DNA of 5,050 nucleotides from Planctomycetota bacterium. Lineage in GTDB: Bacteria; Planctomycetota; JAJSAM01. Positions 1 to 5,050 of this stretch are shown here, piece by piece. Where the stretch lies: positions 1-5,050 of the forward strand of contig JAOZQC010000288.1 in the NCBI GenBank assembly GCA_029932425.1, in the 5' to 3' direction. The notes under the pieces were generated by a model that saw nothing but the letters and a program-made list of their open reading frames with translations, had not been told where the DNA came from and did no database searches. Both the position numbers and the translations under genes were made by a program. Each line of letters begins with the position of its first letter. The first letter of the stretch is position 1.

Positions 1-311
1 ACACCTGGCCAGGCAACGTGCGTGAGCTCGCCAACGCCATCGAACGCGCCATGGCCACCTGCCCCACCGACCACCTGGACGAGGACTGCTTCGATTTCCT
101 CCTGGCGCGGCGGGCCCGGGAGGCGGACTGGACGGTCCCCACGGACGTCTCCCTCGCGGAGCTGGAGAAGCAGGTGATCCCCGCCGTGCTGGAGAGAACG
201 GGGGGCAACGTGAAGGCGGCGGCCGAGGTGCTGGGCATCGACCGTTCCACCCTCTACGACAAGCTGAAGCGGTACGGCATTCCGCGCCGGAGCAGGAAGG
301 GAGCGGGCTGA
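1..311 (+). CDS. Sigma-54-dependent response regulator (NtrC family), C-terminal part only
   Basis: This is the last 102 residues of a sigma-54 activator whose start lies left of the window; reading begins at base 3 and the stop is TGA at 309-311. The visible part opens with TWPGNVREL, the signature at the end of the AAA+ sigma-54 interaction domain, followed by ANAIERAM and a variable linker. A Fis-type helix-turn-helix closes the protein, running from about SLAELEKQVI through GNVKAAAEVLGIDRSTLY to KLKRYGI. Proteins of this family bind upstream enhancers and use ATP to open sigma-54 RNA polymerase promoters. The receiver and ATPase motifs are outside the window, so the receiver is assumed, not seen. 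Its end resembles the complete activator at 2822-4171, including the recognition helix (IDRSTLYDKLK against IDRVTLYNKIK). They are therefore paralogues and may read similar sites. No gene follows on this strand until 799. Confidence 0.95.
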   Translation, partial: TWPGNVRELANAIERAMATCPTDHLDEDCFDFLLARRAREADWTVPTDVSLAELEKQVIPAVLERTGGNVKAAAEVLGIDRSTLYDKLKRYGIPRRSRKGAG

Positions 312-313
312 TG

Positions 314-348
314 CCGGTGCGGTCCGGCCCCGAGGGCGGGCTCACCGG
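314..348. terminator. Possible bidirectional terminator hairpin between convergent genes
   Basis: An imperfect hairpin lies in the 30-base gap between two converging genes. The outer stem is CCGGTG (314-319) with CACCGG (343-348), and an inner stem is GCCC (327-330) with GGGC (334-337) around the loop CGA. The CC at 324-325 can also pair with the GG at 339-340. The structure starts 3 bases after the plus-strand stop codon and covers the minus-strand stop codon (342-344). There is no T-run on either side, so a classical intrinsic terminator is not shown. Termination is inferred from position and symmetry. Confidence 0.35.
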
Positions 349-542
349 TGGAGGACGGGAATCACGCCGAGGCCGGGGATCCGCTCCCAGCGCACCTCCC
401 GGCGGCGGCGCCGGCCGGGCCGGGCCAGGATCCCCGCGACGGCGGCCGCCAGCACGGCGACCAGGGGCAGGAGCACGAGCGACGCCAGCCCCACGTTGGC
501 CGCGACCAGCCAGAAGGTTCCGCTTCCCAGGGTTCCCGGCAT
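342..542 (-). CDS. Small single-pass membrane protein, unknown function (66 aa)
   Basis: I do not recognise a named family. The 66-residue protein has a short N-terminus, then a long hydrophobic stretch at about residues 10-40 (WLVAANVGLASLVLLPLVAV and on), then an arginine cluster RRRRR at 44-48 and a short tail ending GLGVIPVLHR. The positive charge after the helix predicts an inner-membrane protein with its C-terminus in the cytoplasm. The start is ATG at 540-542 (read on the minus strand), with a GGAGGT ribosome binding site 5 bases upstream (548-553). That site and the coherent hydrophobic profile are why I call it a gene rather than a chance reading frame. It is divergent from the haem sensor kinase at 799 and convergent with the activator ending at 311. 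Its place beside respiratory regulators suggests, but does not show, a link to a membrane complex. Small membrane proteins are often missed in annotation. Confidence 0.68.
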   Translation of the reverse strand: MPGTLGSGTFWLVAANVGLASLVLLPLVAVLAAAVAGILARPGRRRRREVRWERIPGLGVIPVLHR

Positions 543-547
543 CCGCC

Positions 548-553
548 ACCTCC
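548..553 (-). promoter_or_regulatory. Ribosome binding site GGAGGT of the small membrane protein
   Basis: On the minus strand GGAGGT is followed by GGCGG and then the ATG at 542. This is a near-perfect Shine-Dalgarno match at a 5-base spacing, and it is the main evidence that the 66-residue gene is translated. Confidence 0.7.
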
Positions 554-574
554 GGCGGCCCGCGTCTCACCCGC

Positions 575-587
575 GGGTCGATTCCCC
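575..587 (+). repeat. 13-bp direct repeat, copy 1 (GGGTCGATTCCCC)
   Basis: GGGTCGATTCCCC occurs here and again at 650-662, exact over 13 bases, with start points 75 bp apart (about seven helical turns). The unit is internally near-palindromic (GGG, six bases, CCC). A regulator binding site is a reasonable inference from its place between divergent genes. Confidence 0.6.
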
Positions 588-649
588 GTGCGGCAAACCC
601 CGTGCGCGGGAGAGGGTGCAGGGCGCAACCATCATGTCTCCCGCTACTT

Positions 650-662
650 GGGTCGATTCCCC
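650..662 (+). repeat. 13-bp direct repeat, copy 2 (GGGTCGATTCCCC)
   Basis: This is the second exact copy of the 13-mer, 137 bases before the kinase start codon. Its GGGTC is also matched by an inverted GACCC at 668-672. The palindrome CGGGATTCCCG at 688-698 shares the ATTCCC core and could be a related site. Confidence 0.6.
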
Positions 663-760
663 ACCGGGACCCGGGGCCTGCGAATGTCGGGATTCCCGCC
701 ACGGCGATCCGGAAACCCCACGGATCCCTCGCCCCGTGCGCCGGAGCGGGCGGAGCGTTG

Positions 761-769
761 TGCCATAAT
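761..769 (+). promoter_or_regulatory. Extended -10 promoter candidate for the haem-sensor operon
   Basis: TGCCATAAT fits the extended -10 pattern TGN-TATAAT with one mismatch in the hexamer (CATAAT). It is one of the few AT-rich spots in the region. No good -35 box lies 16-18 bases upstream, which extended -10 promoters can tolerate. Transcription would begin near 776, leaving a leader of about 23 bases. That leader holds the ribosome binding site GGGAGAGG (781-788), 10 bases before the ATG at 799. This suggests the operon itself uses a housekeeping-type sigma factor. Confidence 0.42.
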
Positions 770-798
770 GCGGACCCCACGGGAGAGGACCGTCTCGG

Positions 799-2454
799 AT
801 GACCGCGCCCCGCATGCCGGATCGGAAGGAGAAGCGGCGGACCGGTCACCGCGGCACCGCCTTTCTCCACAGCCTGGGGTTCCGGGTATCCCTGGTGGTG
901 GGCCTGGCCTTCGCCGCCGGGCTCGCCCTCCAGCTCTATCTCTCCATGGAGCACCACATCAACGCCCTCCTCAAGCTCAAGAAGGAGGAGGCGACGCTCG
1001 TCTCCGACACGATCAAGCAGAGCCTCGCCCAGGCCATGCTCCAGGGAGAGCGGGGGCGGGAGACGATCCAGCGCGTGATCAAGGACGTGGCCCGCCGGGA
1101 GGAGATCGAGCGGGTCCGCGTGTTCAACGCCGTGGGCGACATCCGGTACGCCTCCGACCCCGCGGAGCGGGGGCGCACGGTGGACAAGGAGGCGGAGAAC
1201 TGCAAGCAGTGCCACACCGGCTCGGAACCGCCGGACCCGCAGGCCTTCACGGACCGGAGCCGCTTCTTCTACACGCCGAGAGACTCCAAGGGATCGAGGT
1301 ACCGGGTGCTGGGAGTCATCAACCCCATCCGGAACGACCCGGAACGGGGTTGCGTGGAGTGCCACCGGGGGCAGTCCGTGCTCGGCGTCCTCGACGTGGT
1401 GGTCTCCCTGAAGAACCTGGACGAGGAGATCGCCGGCCACCGGGGCCTCCTCCTGGCGGCGGGCATCCTCGGCGTGGCCGGCGTGGCGCTGGTGGTGGGC
1501 ATCCTGATCCAGCTCCTGGTCCACCGGCCCGTGGGGAAGCTCCTCGACGGGGTGCGCAAGGTGGGAAGCCTGGACCTCGACTACCGGATCCCCGCGGACC
1601 GGAAGGACGAGCTCGGCAACCTGGCCCGGGCGTTCAACGACATGACCGCGAGGCTCCAGCAGGCCCAGGCCCGGATCCGGGAGTTCACCGACCGGCTGGA
1701 GGAGAAGATCTCGGAGAAGAGCGCGGAGCTGGAGAAGGCGCAACGCCAGATGCTCCGGTCGGAAAAGATGGCCGCCATCGGACAGATGGCGGCGGGAGTG
1801 GCCCACGAGATCAACAACCCGCTCACGGGGGTGATCACCTTCGCGCACCTGCTCCGCCGGAAGACGGAGCCCGGATCCCCGGAGCAGGAGGACCTGGACA
1901 CGATCATCACCGAGGCGGAGCGCTGCTCGAAGATCGTCCGGGGGCTCCTCGACTTCGCCCGGGGCGGCCAGCTCGTGCGCTCGGAGGCGGACGTGAACCG
2001 GCTCCTGGACCGCACCCTCGCCCTCGTGGAGAACCAGGCCCTCTTCCACAACATCGAGGTGGTGCGGGAGTACGATCCGGACCTCCCCCTCGTCCCCCTC
2101 GACCAGGACCGGATCCAGCAGGTCGTCCTGAACCTGGTGGTGAACGCCGCGGAGGCCATGGAGTCCGGGGGACGTCTCACCCTGAGGACCGGGGTGACCC
2201 GGACGGACGGCGCCGCCGAGCTCCGCATCGAGGTCCGGGACAGCGGTCCGGGCATCGACCCGGAGGTCCGCTCGCGCGTGTTCGATCCCTTCTTCACCAC
2301 CAAGGACGTGGGGAAGGGCACCGGCCTGGGCCTGGCCGTCTCGTACCGCATCGTGGACGATCACGGGGGGCGGATCGCGGTCTCGTCCCCTCCGGGGGAA
2401 GGCGCCAGCTTCACGGTGATCCTCCCGATCCGAGAGGAGAACCCCGAGTCATGA
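799..2454 (+). CDS. Di-haem c-type sensor histidine kinase (two CXXCH motifs, HAMP, HisKA, HATPase)
   Basis: This 551-residue inner-membrane kinase has a basic cytoplasmic N-terminus, a first membrane helix at about 27-49, a periplasmic sensor at 50-215, a second helix at about 216-241 and a HAMP linker at about 238-290. A coiled coil (290-323) and the kinase core follow. The sensor carries two c-type haem attachment motifs, CKQCH (135-139) and CVECH (185-189). The phosphorylated histidine is H336 in HEINNPLTGV. The ATP-binding domain has an N-box (N445 and N449), DSGPGI (481-486), FDPFF (495-499) and GTGLGL (507-512), all intact, so the kinase should be active. There is no PAS domain. Haem in the periplasm implies sensing of redox state or a diatomic ligand, and maturation by the cytochrome c system; which signal is unknown. 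The ATG at 799 has GGGAGAGG 10 bases upstream; the next Met, codon 6, lacks a good site. The stop overlaps the next gene by 4 bases. Confidence 0.95.
   Translation: MTAPRMPDRKEKRRTGHRGTAFLHSLGFRVSLVVGLAFAAGLALQLYLSMEHHINALLKLKKEEATLVSDTIKQSLAQAMLQGERGRETIQRVIKDVARREEIERVRVFNAVGDIRYASDPAERGRTVDKEAENCKQCHTGSEPPDPQAFTDRSRFFYTPRDSKGSRYRVLGVINPIRNDPERGCVECHRGQSVLGVLDVVVSLKNLDEEIAGHRGLLLAAGILGVAGVALVVGILIQLLVHRPVGKLLDGVRKVGSLDLDYRIPADRKDELGNLARAFNDMTARLQQAQARIREFTDRLEEKISEKSAELEKAQRQMLRSEKMAAIGQMAAGVAHEINNPLTGVITFAHLLRRKTEPGSPEQEDLDTIITEAERCSKIVRGLLDFARGGQLVRSEADVNRLLDRTLALVENQALFHNIEVVREYDPDLPLVPLDQDRIQQVVLNLVVNAAEAMESGGRLTLRTGVTRTDGAAELRIEVRDSGPGIDPEVRSRVFDPFFTTKDVGKGTGLGLAVSYRIVDDHGGRIAVSSPPGEGASFTVILPIREENPES
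1201..1215 (+). other. First c-type haem attachment motif CKQCH of the sensor kinase
   Basis: Codons 135-139 encode Cys-Lys-Gln-Cys-His. By family rule the two cysteines form thioethers to haem and the histidine is the proximal iron ligand. The motif lies in the stretch between the two membrane helices, which is predicted to be periplasmic, as c-type haem attachment requires. Confidence 0.88.
1351..1365 (+). other. Second c-type haem attachment motif CVECH of the sensor kinase
   Basis: Codons 185-189 encode Cys-Val-Glu-Cys-His, 50 residues after the first motif and shortly before the second membrane helix (the LGVLDVVVSL strand lies between). The placement would put this haem close to the signal-transmitting helix. 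That mechanistic point is inference. Confidence 0.88.
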
Positions 2455-2819
2455 AGCTGCCCGCCCGGGTCCTGGTGATCGACGACGAGGGGACCGTCCG
2501 GAGGTCCTGCGAGCGGATCCTCGCGGAGGAGGGGATCGAGGTCCGGTGCGCGTCCCGGGGCGAGGAGGGACTTCGCGTCCTCGACGACGCGGGCCTGGAG
2601 GCGGTCATCCTGGACATGAAGATGCCCGGCCTGGACGGGCTCTCCGTTCTCCGGACGATCCGCGACGCCCGTCCCGGGTTGCCGGTGCTGGTCATCACCG
2701 GTTACGCCACCCTGGACATGAAGCGGGAGTGCCTCGGCACCGGGGCCTCGGCCTGGCTGGCCAAACCCTTCGGCCCCGACGAGCTCCTCGACGCCCTGCG
2801 ACGGGCGATGGAGGCCTGA
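2451..2819 (+). CDS. Single-domain CheY-like response regulator
   Basis: The protein is 122 residues and consists of a receiver domain only, with no output domain. The acidic pocket D11-D12, the phosphoacceptor D55 in ILDMKMPG, T83 in ITGYAT and K105 in LAKPF are all present, so it should accept phosphate from the upstream kinase. Its ATG overlaps the kinase stop (ATGA, 4 bases), with a GAGGAG stretch at 2434-2439, 11 bases before the ATG. This indicates translational coupling and a close stoichiometric link to the kinase. It ends 2 bases before the sigma-54 activator. Possible jobs are intermediate in a phosphorelay, phosphate sink competing with the second receiver, or regulator of a protein target by direct contact; the sequence does not decide between them. 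No histidine phosphotransfer domain is visible in the window. Confidence 0.93.
   Translation: MKLPARVLVIDDEGTVRRSCERILAEEGIEVRCASRGEEGLRVLDDAGLEAVILDMKMPGLDGLSVLRTIRDARPGLPVLVITGYATLDMKRECLGTGASAWLAKPFGPDELLDALRRAMEA
2810..2814 (+). promoter_or_regulatory. Ribosome binding site GGAGG selecting a TTG start
   Basis: GGAGG lies 7 bases before TTG at 2822, inside the last codons of the preceding receiver gene. No ATG or GTG in the same frame lies nearby at a suitable distance, so this site decides the start of the sigma-54 activator. Confidence 0.7.
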
Positions 2820-2821
2820 TC

Positions 2822-4171
<1,350 letters not shown>

Positions 4172-4175
4172 GCCC

Positions 4176-4700
4176 TTGCCCCGGTTGACGCTGGTGACCG
4201 CGGGGCCGCTGGGAAGGGGCTACCTGGAGCGACTGGCCTGGCGCCTCTCCACCGTCCTCCCCCACGCGGTGATCGTGGCCGGCGCCCCCCTGAACCTCTC
4301 CCCCGCGTGGGACCCCGAGCGCGGGCAGTATCACTCCACCCGGATCCTCGAGCTCCTGGCCCGGGGGGAGACGGGGGAGGAGGGCAGCCGCACCCTGGGT
4401 GTGGTGGGCGAGGATCTCTTCGTCCCCATCCTCACCTTCGTCTTCGGAGAGGCCCTCCTCGGCGGTCCCGCCGCCGTGTTCTCGCCGGTGCGCCTTTCCC
4501 CCACCTTCTACGGCCTGCCCCGGAACAAGGATCTCCTCCTCGAGCGCTCCCTGAAGGAGGCCCTCCACGAGCTGGGCCACACCTTCGGGCTCTACCACTG
4601 CCCCCGCGACTGCGTCATGCGCGCTTCCGCGAACGCGGACGAGGTGGACCTGAAGCCGGCGCGTTTCTGCGAGGCCTGTGCGCGCGCGCTCCCGGCCTGA
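4176..4700 (+). CDS. amzA: Archaemetzincin-family zinc metalloprotease
   Basis: This is a 174-residue predicted cytoplasmic metallopeptidase with no signal peptide. The catalytic motif HELGHTFGLYH (131-141) gives zinc ligands H131, H135 and H141 and the general base E132. C142, C146, VM (147-148) and the later CEAC (C165, C168) match the cysteine-rich second zinc site and the methionine that define archaemetzincins. The upstream half (LVTAGPLGRGYLERLAWRLS, VGEDLFVPILTFVFGEA) also fits the family. The first cysteine pair is C-X3-C, one residue shorter than the C-X4-C I remember as usual. The start is TTG with GGGAG 7 bases before it, only 4 bases after the activator's stop, so the gene is almost certainly co-transcribed with the haem-sensor system. 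Substrates of bacterial archaemetzincins are, to my knowledge, unknown. The symbol follows archaeal usage. A proteolytic role in this signalling circuit is inference. Confidence 0.9.
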   Translation: MPRLTLVTAGPLGRGYLERLAWRLSTVLPHAVIVAGAPLNLSPAWDPERGQYHSTRILELLARGETGEEGSRTLGVVGEDLFVPILTFVFGEALLGGPAAVFSPVRLSPTFYGLPRNKDLLLERSLKEALHELGHTFGLYHCPRDCVMRASANADEVDLKPARFCEACARALPA

Positions 4701-4764
4701 CCGGCCCCGGCCCGCGCCCCCGCGTTCCCCGCCCCGGCGGCCTCCGGAGGGAGATCGGCGGAGC

Positions 4765-4779
4765 GGGCGGGAGCCGCCC
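4765..4779 (+). terminator. Possible terminator hairpin after the operon
   Basis: GGGCGG (4765-4770), loop GAG, CCGCCC (4774-4779) is a perfect 6-bp stem, 65 bases past the archaemetzincin stop. No T-run follows, so it is only a candidate in DNA where such stems are common. Confidence 0.25.
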
Positions 4780-4805
4780 CCTCGCGGATCGATGACGGGG
4801 AACCG

Positions 4806-4822
4806 CGCCGCCGGGGGCGGCG
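4806..4822. terminator. Possible bidirectional terminator hairpin between convergent genes
   Basis: CGCCGCC (4806-4812), loop GGG, GGCGGCG (4816-4822) is a perfect 7-bp GC stem. It lies about 43 bases past the minus-strand gene's stop and 106 past the plus-strand stop. Being symmetric, it would form in both transcripts. There is no T-run on either side. The rest of 4701-4864 holds no coding signal that I can support. Confidence 0.33.
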
Positions 4823-4864
4823 GGATGCGCCGGGAGCCGTGCGTTCGGACGGGAGAGCCGCGGG

Positions 4865-5050
4865 CTACTCCGCCTCCTCGTACACGGACAGGTGGCGCGC
4901 GGCGAAGCCGAAGGCCAGGAAGCCGATCGCCACGAGCATGCCGGTGATGGCGATCTCCTGCCAGGACGGGAAGTAGGGGACGCCGGAGCTTGCCTCGAAC
5001 GCGGTGAGGCTCACGTTCCACCGGTTCATGATGAAGCCGAGCACCACCAG
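4865..5050 (-). CDS. NrfD/HybB/PsrC-type integral membrane quinone-interacting subunit, C-terminal part
   Basis: These are the last 61 residues of a polytopic membrane protein whose start lies right of the window; the stop is TAG (4867-4865 on the minus strand). The segment LGFIMNRWNVSLTAFEAS, then GVPYFPSWQEIAITGMLVAI and a final membrane helix (FLAFGFAARHL), matches the C-terminal end of the HybB-like branch of the NrfD family. In these proteins a conserved NRxNVS region is followed by a YFPSW motif and a last helix. Such subunits sit in the inner membrane and exchange electrons between menaquinone and iron-sulfur or multihaem cytochrome partners, as in Hyb hydrogenase, Qrc or related complexes. 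Which complex is involved cannot be told from this fragment. The gene converges on the haem-sensor operon with 164 bases between stops. It is a plausible respiratory neighbour or regulatory target, but its promoter is not in view. Confidence 0.85.
   Translation of the reverse strand: MVVLGFIMNRWNVSLTAFEASSGVPYFPSWQEIAITGMLVAIGFLAFGFAARHLSVYEEAE

Larger units (their letters stand above)
543..798. other. Divergent intergenic regulatory region
   Basis: These 256 bases separate the minus-strand small membrane protein from the plus-strand kinase operon, so they should hold promoters in both directions. They contain an exact 13-bp direct repeat (575-587 and 650-662), an odd-length palindrome CGGGATTCCCG (688-698), three copies of CCCCGTGCG (584-592, 598-606, 732-740) and an extended -10 element (761-769). 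Reading frames crossing the region are rich in Pro, Arg and Gly and look non-coding. I see no tRNA or convincing structured RNA. Confidence 0.6.

Noticed and set aside
573..589. tRNA T-arm-like hairpin around GGGTCGATTCCCC
   Set aside because: The loop resembles TTCGATTC minus one T, but there is no acceptor stem, anticodon arm or D-arm around either copy.
592..605. Possible sigma-54 promoter: GG (592-593), ten bases, GC (604-605)
   Set aside because: Spacing is right and GGCA and TGC match, but much of the consensus (TGGCACG and TTGC) is missing, and the start site would lie about 180 bases from the kinase. Weak matches like this are common in GC-rich DNA.
610..640. Minus-strand promoter for the small membrane protein (CATGAT-like -10)
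   Set aside because: Only four of six -10 bases match and no good -35 is present at the right distance. A promoter must exist nearby, but this one is not supported.
311..802. Plus-strand reading frame whose ATG overlaps the stop of the first activator (TGATG)
   Set aside because: The product is rich in Pro, Arg, Gly and Ala with no domain, it overlaps the better-supported minus-strand membrane protein and the promoter region, and it lacks a convincing purine-rich site.
1581..2351. 256-codon minus-strand frame opposite the kinase core
   Set aside because: It is Ser/Arg-rich, as expected for an antisense shadow, and the sense strand holds the complete kinase.
348..2450. Long plus-strand frame upstream of, and continuous with, the CheY-like receiver
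   Set aside because: Only the part from ATG 2451 looks like protein. The rest is a Pro/Arg/Gly-rich shadow of the kinase gene, caused by few stop codons in GC-rich DNA.
4741..4750. Perfect palindrome CCTCCGGAGG
   Set aside because: A 10-base palindrome built from GC-rich purine/pyrimidine blocks is easily met by chance, and it has no gene start or second copy nearby.

Overview
This 5,050-base window is very GC-rich and comes from a bacterium. Sigma-54 activators, a periplasmic c-type haem sensor kinase and an NrfD/HybB-type membrane quinone subunit sit together, which suggests a Gram-negative, anaerobic or facultatively anaerobic respirer of the deltaproteobacterial (Desulfobacterota-like) kind. 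That placement is an inference from gene content and composition; no rRNA or marker gene is present.

Layout. (1) Bases 1-311, plus strand: the C-terminal end of an NtrC-family sigma-54 activator that begins outside the window. (2) Bases 342-542, minus strand: a 66-residue single-pass membrane protein with a strong ribosome binding site, converging on the first gene; a hairpin overlaps both stop codons. (3) Bases 543-798: a divergent intergenic region with an exact 13-bp direct repeat, a related palindrome and an extended -10 promoter candidate. (4) Bases 799-4700, plus strand: a tight four-gene operon. It encodes a membrane histidine kinase whose periplasmic sensor carries two CXXCH haem-binding motifs, a single-domain CheY-like receiver, a complete NtrC-type sigma-54 activator and an archaemetzincin-family metalloprotease. 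Junctions are a 4-base overlap, a 2-base gap and a 4-base gap, and the last two genes start at TTG. (5) Bases 4701-4864: GC-rich intergenic DNA with two short hairpins. (6) Bases 4865-5050, minus strand: the C-terminus of an NrfD/HybB-type integral membrane subunit, converging on the operon.

How the genes may work together (inference): the kinase probably senses redox state or a haem ligand in the periplasm and passes phosphate to one or both receivers. The sigma-54 activator would switch on target promoters, plausibly for respiratory complexes such as the NrfD-type gene next door. The stand-alone receiver could be a second output, a phosphate sink or a relay. Coupling an archaemetzincin to such a redox circuit is the most unexpected part, because the bacterial members of that family have no well-established role that I know of.
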